IMG/VR virus record: IMGVR_UViG_3300003322_000591
Span: 1-20,224 of that record
Origin: a virus
DNA: 20,224 nucleotides
Direction: 5' to 3' (one strand)
The position numbers and the translations under genes were made by a program. Positions within the stretch are counted from its first letter, which is position 1. Each line of letters begins with the position of its first letter. The notes beneath the pieces were generated by a model, which was not told where the DNA came from, ran no database searches, and saw nothing but the letters and a program-made list of their open reading frames with translations. Below are positions 5,412 to 13,993 of this stretch, one piece after another.

Positions 5412-6485
5412 GTGGGATTCTTCGACCGCGTTCGCGCACTCTTCGACTTCAGCCCGGTATCCGGGTTCCCGGAACCTAACCTGTCCTCGCCCTGGTCCAC
5501 CGGGACGGGCCTGTCTCCGATCCTTGCCCAGGACCTCGGCCTCTCCGGTGCCGGTCAGCCCGTCACGATCCGCGAGGCCCTGGAATGCCCGCCCGTCTGG
5601 CGTGGCCTGTCCGCGCTGACGACGCTCGCCGCTCAGCTCCAGTTCACCTACGATGACGGCTCCGAGCTGTCCGAGGATGACGCCTGGCTCAACAGGGCAG
5701 TCGGCTCGATCACGGCTGGCCAGCGCCTCGCGGCCATGATCCAAGACCTTGCCCTGGTCAGGGACTCCGTGCTGTGGGTCGAGCGCGACGGCGAGAAGAT
5801 CGTGCAGGCGATCAAGCTCCCCCGCGAGCTGTGGGGCCTGGACCCGGCTGGCAACGTCATCATCAACGGCAAGGCCGCCCCGGACCAGTCCCAGTTCATC
5901 TACATTCAGTCCCTTATGCCGCTGGGGCTGTGCGAGGCGGCCGCCGAGACGATCCGCCATTACCACGACCTCCGGAACACCGTCCGCCAGCGCGGAAGGA
6001 ACCCGATTCCGCTTGTGGAGCTGAAAGTCACCGAAGAGTGGTACGGCACGGACGAGGAGCTGCTAGAGGCTCAGACGAAGTGGAACGCGGCCCGAGCCGC
6101 CGAGGGTGGCTCGACGGCGGTCACGCCTCGCGGCCTGGACGTGAAGACGCACACCGGGGCCACCGGGGAGGACTACCTGACCGGCGCGCGGAACGCCCTG
6201 CGCCTGGACGTGGCGAACTTCCTCAACCTCAACGCGGCCCTCCTGGAAGGCGCGAACGGCACGTCCGGCACCTATGAGAACACCCTTCAGGCCAAGGACG
6301 AGCTGATCACGCTCTCTCTCGAACAGTGGCTCCAACCCATTGCTCAGCGGCTCTCTCAGTCCGACGTGACCGCCTCCGGCAAGCGGATCGTGCTCTCTAC
6401 CAAACCCCTCACTGAGAACGCCGTCACCTCCGCCCGGGGGAACGTCGGCACCGCCACAACCCAGCAAGGAGAACTCTCAGCATGA
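5412..6485 (+). CDS. Portal protein
   Basis: The portal is the ring at the capsid vertex through which DNA enters and to which the neck and tail attach. The GTG at 5412 gives the family's usual opening, MGFFDRVRALF, and a length of 357 residues, short for the HK97-type family. Other recognisable blocks are IREALECPPVWRGLSALTTLA (split at about 45-54 and 55-65), a central acidic region, and RLDVANFLNLNAALLEG near 256-272 with the LEQWLQPIAQRLS helix (304-316). An upstream ATG at 5370 lies inside the hairpin stem and is not preferred. No Shine-Dalgarno sequence is visible at 5412. Its stop overlaps the next start (ATGA). Confidence 0.9.
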   Translation: MGFFDRVRALFDFSPVSGFPEPNLSSPWSTGTGLSPILAQDLGLSGAGQPVTIREALECPPVWRGLSALTTLAAQLQFTYDDGSELSEDDAWLNRAVGSITAGQRLAAMIQDLALVRDSVLWVERDGEKIVQAIKLPRELWGLDPAGNVIINGKAAPDQSQFIYIQSLMPLGLCEAAAETIRHYHDLRNTVRQRGRNPIPLVELKVTEEWYGTDEELLEAQTKWNAARAAEGGSTAVTPRGLDVKTHTGATGEDYLTGARNALRLDVANFLNLNAALLEGANGTSGTYENTLQAKDELITLSLEQWLQPIAQRLSQSDVTASGKRIVLSTKPLTENAVTSARGNVGTATTQQGELSA

Positions 6486-8173
6486 AATTCGGACTCCTGG
6501 GGGCCAAGCTCACGGCCTCCAATCCCGCCGCCCGGACCCACACCTTCGACCTCCTGCACTTCGGTGAGGCCGGTCTGGTGTCCTGGCATGAGCCGGACGG
6601 CACCGTTCGCCCGGCCCGCGTCACCGCCGCCGCTGGCGCGCTGACCATTCCGGCCGGTCCGCTCCCGGTCAACGAAGAGCACGATGCGTCCAAGCCGCGC
6701 GGCGTCATGTCCGTGACCGAGCAGGGCGACAAGCTCGTGGCCTCCGTCGCGTACTTCGACACCGCCGAGGGCCGGAAGGCGTGGCAGGACGCCACGGACG
6801 GCACCCGCGCCGGAATCTCCGTGGAGATCGACAAGCCCGTGGTCAAGGCCGGTGCGTTCATCGGCGGCGTCCTGGAAGGTGCCGGTCAGGTCAAGGTCCC
6901 CGCGTTCCCGTCCTCCAAGGTCACCGCCTCCGAGGCCGAGCCGGTCCCAGACACCGCCCCTGACGGTGAAGGCGACGCGGCCGACGCCGCCCAGCCCGTC
7001 ACCGCCGAAGACGTCCAGTCCGCCATTGACACCCTCAAGTCCATTCAGGACACCCTCACCGAACAGGAGAACTCCACCATGGGCGTTACTGCCTCCGCCT
7101 CCGCACCCGCCGCAACTGACAAGGTGCTGGCCTCCCTGGCCAACATGTTCGCCGCCAAGGACGAGCAGACTCAGGACGAGGGAGCCAAGGCAACCGCCGG
7201 GCTGTCCCTGACGGACTACGTGTCCACCGTCCACAACATCCGGTCCGGCCTGCTTCAGGGCGAGAAGCTCACCGCCGCCCTCGCCACGGTCACCGAGACC
7301 GATGTGCTCAGCCCGGCCGCCGTCCCGGCGTTCCTCGGAGAGCTGTGGGACGGCACCGAATACTTCGAGCGCTGGGCCGATCTGGTCACCCACGACGACC
7401 TCACCGCCCTGACCTACAAGGGCTGGGAATGGGTCGAGGGCCTCGGCCCCATCGTGGACGACTGGGACCCGGCATTCACCCAGGGCGACTACGACGCCAC
7501 CCCGCCCACCCCGTCCGCCATGAACGACATTCCCTCCCGCGAGGTGCAGGCCGTCGCTCGTGAGTGGACCGCCCGCCGTATCGCTGGTGGCAACCGCTTC
7601 GACCGCGCCGTGAACGACTTCCCCGTCCCCGGTCAGATGGAGTCCTACCTCCGCGAGCAGACGGACTACATCAAGCGCCGTCGCGACGCCCGCGTCCGCG
7701 AACACCTCCTGAACGTCGCCCGCCCCATCGTCGGCACCGGCGCGGACATCTCCACCACGTGGCGACGCGTCATCCTCGGCGCACAGCACGTCATGGAAGA
7801 CGCCGCCCCCACCTACGCCCTCCTGGGTAACGACATCTACCGCGACCTCCTGGGGTCCGACATGCTCGAAAACCTCGCCCTCCTGGAAGTCTCCCTGGGC
7901 CTGAAGGAAGGCACCCTGGCCGGGTTCAAGATTCGCCCTGCGTCCATCACGGACACCGCCATGAACGGCCGTGTCGTCGTCGGTTCCGGCAAGGTCACCC
8001 ACCTGCACGAACCGTCCGGCTCCCCGATCCGCGTTGACACCCAGGAACTCAGCAAGGGCGCGGTCGATAAGGCCGTCTTCAGCTACTACCTCCTGCGTAC
8101 CAACCTGGTCCACAAGTCCGGCGACCCGCTGGACGGCAAGGCCAAGCGCGGCATCGTGGAAGTGAAGGCGTAG
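6482..8173 (+). CDS. Capsid maturation protease fused to major capsid protein
   Basis: This 563-residue fusion builds and matures the head. Residues 1-145 are an S78-like (HK97 gp4 type) prohead protease with probable catalytic His67 (NEEHD) and Ser113 (AGISVEI). Residues 146-200 are an acidic, Ala/Pro-rich and helical linker resembling a scaffold (delta) domain. Residues from about 215 to the end look like an HK97-fold capsid protein, with AAVPAFLGELWDG, a WVEGLGP strand region, and a C-terminal AVFSYYLLRTNLVHKSG. An in-frame ATG at 7079 (Met200) with its own ribosome site could give a separate capsid subunit of 364 residues. Tiny Arthrobacter-type phages are known for this fusion. It overlaps the portal stop by 4 bases. 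Confidence 0.88.
   Translation: MKFGLLGAKLTASNPAARTHTFDLLHFGEAGLVSWHEPDGTVRPARVTAAAGALTIPAGPLPVNEEHDASKPRGVMSVTEQGDKLVASVAYFDTAEGRKAWQDATDGTRAGISVEIDKPVVKAGAFIGGVLEGAGQVKVPAFPSSKVTASEAEPVPDTAPDGEGDAADAAQPVTAEDVQSAIDTLKSIQDTLTEQENSTMGVTASASAPAATDKVLASLANMFAAKDEQTQDEGAKATAGLSLTDYVSTVHNIRSGLLQGEKLTAALATVTETDVLSPAAVPAFLGELWDGTEYFERWADLVTHDDLTALTYKGWEWVEGLGPIVDDWDPAFTQGDYDATPPTPSAMNDIPSREVQAVAREWTARRIAGGNRFDRAVNDFPVPGQMESYLREQTDYIKRRRDARVREHLLNVARPIVGTGADISTTWRRVILGAQHVMEDAAPTYALLGNDIYRDLLGSDMLENLALLEVSLGLKEGTLAGFKIRPASITDTAMNGRVVVGSGKVTHLHEPSGSPIRVDTQELSKGAVDKAVFSYYLLRTNLVHKSGDPLDGKAKRGIVEVKA
7065..7081 (+). promoter_or_regulatory. Internal ribosome site and in-frame start for capsid protein
   Basis: AGGAGA (7065-7070) lies 8 bases before ATG 7079-7081, in frame with the fusion gene at Met200. 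This is exactly where the linker ends and the capsid domain begins. It is a better ribosome site than the fusion's own start has. Confidence 0.6.
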
Positions 8174-8175
8174 AC

Positions 8176-8556
8176 ATGGGCGCACAGATCCTCCGCACCT
8201 CGGACCTGGAAGACCTCGCCGTCATGGTCGCAGACCTCGTGACGGAACGCATGGCCGCCACCGCCGCCGAGCGCGCCGCGACCCTCGGGAACGACCCGGA
8301 CCGGGCGTTCGTGTCCCGCGCCGAACTCCGCGAAACACTGGCCTCCGCTGGGGTGGAACTCCCCGAGGCGGAACAGCCCGCGGACAGTGCAGATGCACAG
8401 GAAAACGGCGAGCCGGCTCAGGCGGATGCACAGTCCGACCCGGACCCCGAGCCGGTGGCCGAGGTTCCCGCCCCGGCCCCGGCGAAGACGGCCAAGGCCA
8501 AGGGGAAAGGTCAGACTGACCTCCTGGGCCTCGGGGACGAAGAGGACGACGAGTGA
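8176..8556 (+). CDS. Hypothetical protein in head module
   Basis: This 126-residue acidic protein follows the capsid gene. Residues 1-65 look helical (DLEDLAVMVADLVTERMAA), residues 66-105 are a Pro/Ala/Glu/Asp low-complexity stretch, and the end combines a lysine patch (KTAKAKGKG) with an acidic tail (GDEEDDE). Its position between capsid and connector is where decoration or head-completion proteins are found, but no family is recognisable. The ATG at 8176 lies 2 bases after the capsid stop; its stop overlaps the next GTG. Confidence 0.75.
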   Translation: MGAQILRTSDLEDLAVMVADLVTERMAATAAERAATLGNDPDRAFVSRAELRETLASAGVELPEAEQPADSADAQENGEPAQADAQSDPDPEPVAEVPAPAPAKTAKAKGKGQTDLLGLGDEEDDE

Positions 8557-8888
8557 AGCGCGTCGGCTGGATCGACACCGACCCGGAGGGCGCGGACCTC
8601 GCGGACTGGGCCGACGTCCCCGAGCCGGAGACCGTGGAGTTCCTGGCCGAGGTCGCCTTTGAACGGCTCGTGGAGTGGGCACCCAAGCCCCTCCCCGAGC
8701 CGGACAAGGCCCCCGCCTCCTACCGGCTGGCGCAGGTGCTCCTCACCCAGCACCTCGCCGCCCGGAAGTCTGCCGGGGACGACGTGTCCCAGGGCGTGGA
8801 CGGCCTCATGACCCGCACGTGGCCCCTCGTGCGGGAAGCCTACGACTGCATCCGGCCGCGCCGGTCAGTGTTCGCGGGGATGCTGTGA
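8553..8888 (+). CDS. Probable head-tail connector (adaptor) protein
   Basis: This 111-residue protein starts at GTG 8553, overlapping the preceding TGA. It is predicted mainly helical, with YRLAQVLLTQHLAARKSAG in the middle, matching the helical hairpin of gp6-like (HK97) adaptor proteins that dock on the portal. The assignment rests on length, helical pattern and gene order (capsid, hypothetical, this gene, tail terminator-like gene); sequence motifs alone are weak. Its stop overlaps the next GTG. Confidence 0.6.
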   Translation: MKRVGWIDTDPEGADLADWADVPEPETVEFLAEVAFERLVEWAPKPLPEPDKAPASYRLAQVLLTQHLAARKSAGDDVSQGVDGLMTRTWPLVREAYDCIRPRRSVFAGML

Positions 8889-9292
8889 ACACCGACACCC
8901 CACGCGGACAGCTCGCCGCCCAGATCAACGCCGACAACCCCGGCTGGCAGGTAGACCCGTTCCCGCGCGTTCCCGAGCGGGTCACGAAGGGAAAGCCCGT
9001 CGTCTCGGTCTGGCGCTCCGACACCCGCCCCGGGGCGAGCACCACCACGATCACCCACGTGATCACCATCCATCTCTACGCGGCCAAGGGCGTGACCGAG
9101 GCCGGAGAGAACGAGCTGGACGAGTACCTGGACGCGCTCATGCTCAGCATCGAGCGCGCCAAGGGCTACACCAACACCACGTCCCAGCGGGCCACGTTCG
9201 CGGACGACACCCTGTCCGGACTCATCATCACCACCGAATGCCAGTCATCCAACGTCTGGCGCGAAACGATCCAGAAAGAGAGGTCCATCTAA
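8885..9292 (+). CDS. Probable tail terminator / head-tail joining protein
   Basis: This 135-residue protein begins at GTG 8885. An N-terminal helix is followed by alternating strands (KPVVSVWRSD, THVITIHLYA), a helix (NELDEYLDALMLSIERAKG) and a final strand (LSGLIITTECQSS). This mixed alpha/beta order and the position directly before the tail tube gene match tail terminator proteins of the gpU/HK97 gp10-11 group, which cap the tail at the head end. It shares one base with the next start (TAATG). The assignment is by context and fold pattern. Confidence 0.6.
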   Translation: MNTDTPRGQLAAQINADNPGWQVDPFPRVPERVTKGKPVVSVWRSDTRPGASTTTITHVITIHLYAAKGVTEAGENELDEYLDALMLSIERAKGYTNTTSQRATFADDTLSGLIITTECQSSNVWRETIQKERSI

Positions 9293-9708
9293 TGGCCCTG
9301 GCACCACACTCCCCCCGCATCATCGAAAACTGCACGCTCACCCTCGGCGGCACCGAGTTCTCCACCGCCATTGATGAGGCGAAGCTCACGCCCGCCGTCA
9401 CGAAGACCCGGTGGAAGCCGATCAACGGCAAAAAGATCACCATCACCTCCAAGGCGGACTGGACCCTGAACCTGAACCTCGGGCAGGACTTCGACACGAC
9501 CTCCCTTCAGGCGTACCTCAGCGAACACCACGGCGAGGTCGTGCCGTTCGAGCTGAAGCCCGAAGGGAGCACGGGCGGCGCTGGTGCGACCGGCTCCGTG
9601 ACCTGCGAGGCCACCGACTTCGGCGGCAAGGGCGACGAACTCGCCACCGCTGGCGTCGCGCTCGACGTGGCCGGGGAACCGGATTTCACCTGGGCACCCG
9701 CCGCCTGA
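9292..9708 (+). CDS. Major tail tube protein (probable)
   Basis: This 138-residue protein is beta-rich: CTLTLGGTEFSTAIDEAKL at the start, KKITITSKADWTLNLNLGQDF (two strands) in the middle, and a final immunoglobulin-like half (VTCEATDFGG, LDVAGEPDFTW). Length and strand pattern fit small siphophage tail tube proteins, which stack as rings around the tape measure. It sits after the terminator-like gene and ahead of the tape measure. AGAGAGG before the ATG at 9292 is a good ribosome site, as expected for an abundant protein. Confidence 0.75.
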   Translation: MALAPHSPRIIENCTLTLGGTEFSTAIDEAKLTPAVTKTRWKPINGKKITITSKADWTLNLNLGQDFDTTSLQAYLSEHHGEVVPFELKPEGSTGGAGATGSVTCEATDFGGKGDELATAGVALDVAGEPDFTWAPAA

Positions 9709-9709
9709 C

Positions 9710-10228
9710 ATGGCACGGTTTGTAGCGCCCAGCGCGACCAGTAGCCGCACATTTCGCGCGGTCGCGCTGGCGCTCAAACTGATCCCCCGCGAGGTGCGCA
9801 ACGACATCAACCGCACCACCCGCGCCGTAGCGAACCCCATGTGGCGCGAGGCCGTCAACGCCCGCGCCGTCACCCCCACGGACAAGAAAGTCCTCGCCAA
9901 GGGCGCACGCGTCGCCCCGGGCAACCCCCTGACCTTCATTGCCGCATCCTCCCGGCGTCCCCTGTCCGGGGGCCTCGTACCGGACGCTCAGGCCCGGGTG
10001 TTTGAGTTCGGCACCGCCGACCGGGAAAAGGTCACCGAGTACGACCGGTCCGGCCGTCGCTCCCAGGCCCACAAGGTCAAGCGGCACACCCGCCGACAGC
10101 TCCCCCGCTACACCGACAAGGGCCGGGTGATCTATCAGGCGGCCGCCGACGTCGCCCCGCGCATCACCTCCCTGTGGGTCCAAACCATCGTCCGCCGTAT
10201 CTACGAAGCACACGAGAAAGGCCAGTAG
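9710..10228 (+). CDS. HK97 gp10-like basic tail/neck component
   Basis: This 172-residue protein is strongly basic. LIPREVRNDINRTTRAVANPMWREAV (as two adjoining helical pieces, residues 24-49) followed by a VFEFGT segment resembles the HK97-gp10-like group of neck proteins, which usually lie before the tail tube gene. Here it sits after the tube gene, in the slot where a frameshifted pair of tail-assembly chaperones is normally found. Chaperones are therefore missing or replaced. Its stop overlaps the next GTG (TAGTG). Confidence 0.55.
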   Translation: MARFVAPSATSSRTFRAVALALKLIPREVRNDINRTTRAVANPMWREAVNARAVTPTDKKVLAKGARVAPGNPLTFIAASSRRPLSGGLVPDAQARVFEFGTADREKVTEYDRSGRRSQAHKVKRHTRRQLPRYTDKGRVIYQAAADVAPRITSLWVQTIVRRIYEAHEKGQ

Positions 10229-12159
10229 TGGCAATCAAAATTGACGTCATTACCGACGTCGCACAGGCCGTCTCCGGCACCGGCAAACTCGCGGACAAGT
10301 ACAACGACGTCTCCGATGCCCTCATGGACGTAGCCCGCGACGGCGACACCGCCGGAGACAAGATTGAGGCGGCATTCCGCGACGGCGCGAAAGACGTCAC
10401 GAAGACCGAACGAGCGCTCAAAGACGCCGGACGGGAAGGCACCCGCGCCGGAGACAAGATCGAAAAGGGCCTCCACGAAGGCACCACCGAAGCCCGCAAA
10501 ATGGACGACGCCCTGGACGCCCTCGGCAAGTCCGGCACCAAAGCCGGACGCGACATCGGGGACGGCATGGACAAGGCGTCCCAGGAGACCGGGGAATCGT
10601 TCAAGACCATCAAGGAAGAGGCCCGATCCAACCTCTCCGAAACGGTGTCAAGCTTCCGGGGCGACGCCGAGGACATCGGTCAAATCTTCCAGGATATCGC
10701 CGGTGGCGTCGTGGCCGACCTCGGCCCGACTGGCCTGGTCCTCGGCGCGGGAATCGCCGCCGGAATCGGCGTGGGCATTGCCGCCCTTCAGGGCTTCTCC
10801 GAGCAGGCCACGGCCGACAAAGAGGAGATCATCGGCATTGCCCAGGCGATCCGCGAGCACGGCGGCACGTTCGCCATGGAATCGGCGATCAAGGGCATGG
10901 ACGACTACGGCGACTCGATAGCCGACACCAAAGAGTGGTGGGAAATCTTCCAGCAGGAGGCATACTCCGGCTGGGAAGTGCTCCGCGACCAGGCGAACAA
11001 AACGGGCCTGAGCATGTCGGAGATGTTCTCCGGCCGGTTCGGCAATGACACCGCCCTGGCCGAGCGCGCACTAGCCAAGGTGGAGGACCGTCTGAAGTCC
11101 TACACGTCCGAGGTGGAGAACTCCCGCCGCGCCCAGCGCGAACAGGGCGAGCGGGTGACCATCACCACGAAGACCATGGAAGACCAAATCCGGGTCACGG
11201 AAGAGACTCGCGACAAGATCAAAGACCACATCAAAGAGATTCGCGCCGCCGAAGAAATCGAGCGCGCCCGCCGCGAGGCGATCAAGGGCACCACCGAAGC
11301 AATCAAGGAAAGCCTTGACGCCGAGCGGGAAAAGACCTCCGGCGCATCCAGCGTGATCGACGCCCAGCAGGACCAGATTCAGACCCAACGCGACCTTGCC
11401 GACGCGATCAAGGAAGAGGGTCGCTCGCGCGACATTTCGACCGAGGCCGGATCGAAACAGGTGGACCTCTGGCAACAGCTCGTGGCGGCCAAGAATGACG
11501 AAATTGACGCCATGATCCAGTCCGGCGCGACCGCCCCGGAAGTGGCATCCAAGTACAACGCCATGTACTCGTCAATGCTCTCGCAGGCCCAGAACACCTA
11601 CGGCCTGTCCAAGCAAGCGGCCGCCGACTGGCTGACTCAACTCGGCCTGGTCCCGCCCGAGAAGGTGACCGAGCTTCGCGTGTCCGGCAAGGACAAAGCC
11701 ATTGCCGACGGCAAAGAGGCCGCGAAGAAGGAAGAGAAGCCGGTCGATCTGACCGTGACCGGCGCGGACGGGGTACAGAAGCAAATCGCCTCACTCCCCT
11801 CGGACGTGCCCGTGCACGTCGGGGTGACCGAGCAGGGCACCGTGGGTATGACTCAGGCCGCTATCGACTCGATCCACGGTCACGACGTGCGAGTCGGTGC
11901 CACCGAGGAAGGCACCGCCCGAATGACTCAGGCGACCATCGACCGGGTTCGCGGGCATGACGTGCGAGTCGGTGCCACAGAGCAGGGCACGGCCCGGCAG
12001 ACCCAGGAGACCATCGACCGCATCCACGGCAAGGACGTTCCTATCCGCGCGCGGCTCGAAAACTACTGGGAGATTCGTCAGTTGCTCGACCAGCTGTCCG
12101 CGCCGCGCTCCGTGTCCGTGACCGTCAACGAAGTACCCGGAAGGAGGGTTGACCATTGA
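10228..12159 (+). CDS. Tape measure protein, short, with C-terminal repeats
   Basis: This 643-residue protein sets tail length. The first 155 residues are charged helix with Asp/Lys/Gly-rich repeats (DKIEAAFRDG, DKIEKGLHEG). A hydrophobic segment (about 166-189, glycine- and alanine-rich) is typical of tape measures and may act in membrane passage. A long coiled-coil region (290-440) and three 25-residue repeats (528-602) follow. It is short for the family; at the usual rise of about 0.15 nm per residue it predicts a tail near 100 nm. The GTG at 10228 shares a base with the previous stop; the next gene begins in its stop. Confidence 0.88.
   Translation: MAIKIDVITDVAQAVSGTGKLADKYNDVSDALMDVARDGDTAGDKIEAAFRDGAKDVTKTERALKDAGREGTRAGDKIEKGLHEGTTEARKMDDALDALGKSGTKAGRDIGDGMDKASQETGESFKTIKEEARSNLSETVSSFRGDAEDIGQIFQDIAGGVVADLGPTGLVLGAGIAAGIGVGIAALQGFSEQATADKEEIIGIAQAIREHGGTFAMESAIKGMDDYGDSIADTKEWWEIFQQEAYSGWEVLRDQANKTGLSMSEMFSGRFGNDTALAERALAKVEDRLKSYTSEVENSRRAQREQGERVTITTKTMEDQIRVTEETRDKIKDHIKEIRAAEEIERARREAIKGTTEAIKESLDAEREKTSGASSVIDAQQDQIQTQRDLADAIKEEGRSRDISTEAGSKQVDLWQQLVAAKNDEIDAMIQSGATAPEVASKYNAMYSSMLSQAQNTYGLSKQAAADWLTQLGLVPPEKVTELRVSGKDKAIADGKEAAKKEEKPVDLTVTGADGVQKQIASLPSDVPVHVGVTEQGTVGMTQAAIDSIHGHDVRVGATEEGTARMTQATIDRVRGHDVRVGATEQGTARQTQETIDRIHGKDVPIRARLENYWEIRQLLDQLSAPRSVSVTVNEVPGRRVDH
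11809..12033 (+). repeat. Three 75-bp tandem repeats in the tape measure gene
   Basis: Residues 528-552, 553-577 and 578-602 are imperfect copies of a 25-residue unit with the core VRVGATEEGTARMTQ and a closing IDRIHGH. The DNA copies are in frame and differ mostly by substitutions. Adding or losing a unit would change tail length in 25-residue steps. Confidence 0.85.
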
Positions 12160-12917
12160 GCACCGTTGTTCTCACGCCCCTGCCCGCTATCGGCGCGATC
12201 CGCCTTTCGATCACCCCGCCGGCCGGTGGTGCGATTCTTCAGGTCCAGCGGACCGACGTGAACGGGACCGCCGTCGTGCGGACCCTGACCGGCCAGCTCC
12301 CCTACAGCGGGACGACTCCCCTGGTCCTGGACGACTACGAAGCCGCTACCGGTCAGGTCACCTACACCATCGGTGCGACCGGCCAGCCCGGCCCGGACGT
12401 CGTTACCACCTCGTTCGACCTCGGGGAAGAGCCGTGGCTTGGCCTGCCGGTAACGCCCCAGTATTCCGTGCAGGTGCCCGCGACCATCGACTACGACGCC
12501 GCTATCGAGGCGCGCACGGTGGTCCACGAGCCGGTGGGGTCCCGCTTCCCCATCGTGGTCTCGCAGGAGGCTTCCACGCGGCGCGGGCAGATGACCGTGT
12601 TTGCAGGGTCCTACGCGGTGGGCCTGTCGATCCTGCGCATGTTCCAGCGCGGACAGGTCGCGTTCCTCCGACAGGACGTGCCCGGCATGGACATGTATTT
12701 CTCGATCACCACGGCCTCACTGCGAACCCTTGTCACCGAGCCGTTCACGGTGTCCGTGGACATCTCCTACATCGAAGTGGGCCGCCCGCAGGGTCCGCTT
12801 GCCGGTGCTCTCGGCTGGACCTGGACCTCCCTGAAGAACTCCCTTGCCACGTGGGCCGACGTGACCGGCACCTACGCCACGTGGGCCGACGTGAGAACGG
12901 ACACCAAACGACCATGA
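12156..12917 (+). CDS. Minor tail protein, probable distal tail (Dit-like) protein
   Basis: This 253-residue protein starts at TTG 12156, supported by an excellent AAGGAGG site 8-9 bases upstream; no ATG is better placed. It is beta-rich, with an N-terminal fibronectin-like pattern (AIRLSITPPAGGAILQVQRTD) and a central RFPIVVSQEAS segment. The first gene after a tape measure normally encodes the distal tail protein that joins the tube to the tip. Near the C-terminus ATWADV appears twice, ten residues apart, encoded by a 19-bp direct repeat (12846-12864 and 12876-12894). Its TGA overlaps the next ATG. Confidence 0.65.
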   Translation: MSTVVLTPLPAIGAIRLSITPPAGGAILQVQRTDVNGTAVVRTLTGQLPYSGTTPLVLDDYEAATGQVTYTIGATGQPGPDVVTTSFDLGEEPWLGLPVTPQYSVQVPATIDYDAAIEARTVVHEPVGSRFPIVVSQEASTRRGQMTVFAGSYAVGLSILRMFQRGQVAFLRQDVPGMDMYFSITTASLRTLVTEPFTVSVDISYIEVGRPQGPLAGALGWTWTSLKNSLATWADVTGTYATWADVRTDTKRP

Positions 12918-13993
12918 CCGCCCCCTACCTGCCCGAGACCATCGAACTCGTGAGGGGCAGTCACACCCAGCGCGTGACCATCACCCTCACCGACGGCGTA
13001 ACGACCTGGACCGCCCGGGCACTGTCCGGCACCCTGACCTACGCCGAGGACTACAGCCCCGGTGTTCGACTGTCGGCCGCGATCCCGAACAACTTCACTC
13101 CGGCCGAGCTAGCCAAGCTCGACCCTCGGAACCGTGCGGTGACCGTGACCGTCGATGCTGGCTACATCTGGCCCGACGGCACCGAAGACATCCACACCGT
13201 GTTCACCGGCCAGCTCGATAACCGAGTAGCCCGGACCCCCGGCGCCGTAGTCGACATCAACGCATCCTCCGCCGAGACCCTGACCCAGGAGAGCGGCTGG
13301 ATGGGGGATGAGGTGTTCCAGACGTACAACGGCGTGAGGGAGGCCGTCACCGCGTGGCTGGCCTACGCACTCGGTAAAGCACCCCTGGTCACCACCACCA
13401 TCGCCTACGGCACCCGCCCGGACCTCGTGACCGGTGTGCAGGTCTCCACCGGCACCGACATGTGGTCACTGATAGATCAGGTCACCAACGCCGCCGACCT
13501 CCGCGTGTACGTCGACGACGCGGGGGCCTGGCACCTGGAAGCGAAACCCCGCGTCGCGGGCGTCACCTCCGCGTTCCTGTCCATGGGTAACGGCGGCATC
13601 GTCACCGACTCCACCGACACCCTGTCCCGAGACGGCTACTACACCTCCGCCGTGCTGGTCTACGAGTGGACCGACGCCGGAGGCACTGACCGAAAGGTCA
13701 TCGGCAAGTACGGCGCGGCCGCCGGAAAGACGTACTCGGCCCGCCTGACGATCCCGGTCACCCAGGCCGTCGCCAACGCCGCCGCCCTGGTCCGAGTCCG
13801 GAACCTCTCGACCCGTGGCGCGGGCTACCAGCTCACCGGCGTCCCGTGCTGGTGGCTCCGCCCCGGTCACACCGTGGAGGTCAGTCTTGCCAACGGCTCC
13901 CAGGCCCGCCACATCGCCCGCGAAATCACCTTCGACCTGACCGGCGCGACCATGACCGTCACCACCCGCGAACCCGCCAACCTCGGCACCTGA
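12914..13993 (+). CDS. Minor tail protein (tail hub/tip)
   Basis: This 359-residue protein begins at ATG 12914, overlapping the previous stop. The start is MTAPYLPETIELV. Its strand-rich N-terminal half (VTITLTDGVTTWTARALSG; FTGQLDNRV) and its position second after the tape measure fit actinophage minor tail proteins of the hub type (DUF5047-like). The C-terminal part (LRPGHTVEVSLANG, then ITFDLTGATMTVTTRE) resembles hub proteins that end in a beta domain. Such proteins form the baseplate core and guide the tube to the cell surface. Apart from position, the assignment rests on general similarity. Confidence 0.68.
   Translation: MTAPYLPETIELVRGSHTQRVTITLTDGVTTWTARALSGTLTYAEDYSPGVRLSAAIPNNFTPAELAKLDPRNRAVTVTVDAGYIWPDGTEDIHTVFTGQLDNRVARTPGAVVDINASSAETLTQESGWMGDEVFQTYNGVREAVTAWLAYALGKAPLVTTTIAYGTRPDLVTGVQVSTGTDMWSLIDQVTNAADLRVYVDDAGAWHLEAKPRVAGVTSAFLSMGNGGIVTDSTDTLSRDGYYTSAVLVYEWTDAGGTDRKVIGKYGAAAGKTYSARLTIPVTQAVANAAALVRVRNLSTRGAGYQLTGVPCWWLRPGHTVEVSLANGSQARHIAREITFDLTGATMTVTTREPANLGT

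Noticed and set aside
6356-8185. 609-codon minus-strand frame opposite the capsid gene
   Set aside because: It is glycine/valine-rich, as antisense of a GC-rich gene would be, and the plus strand encodes a convincing protease-capsid protein.
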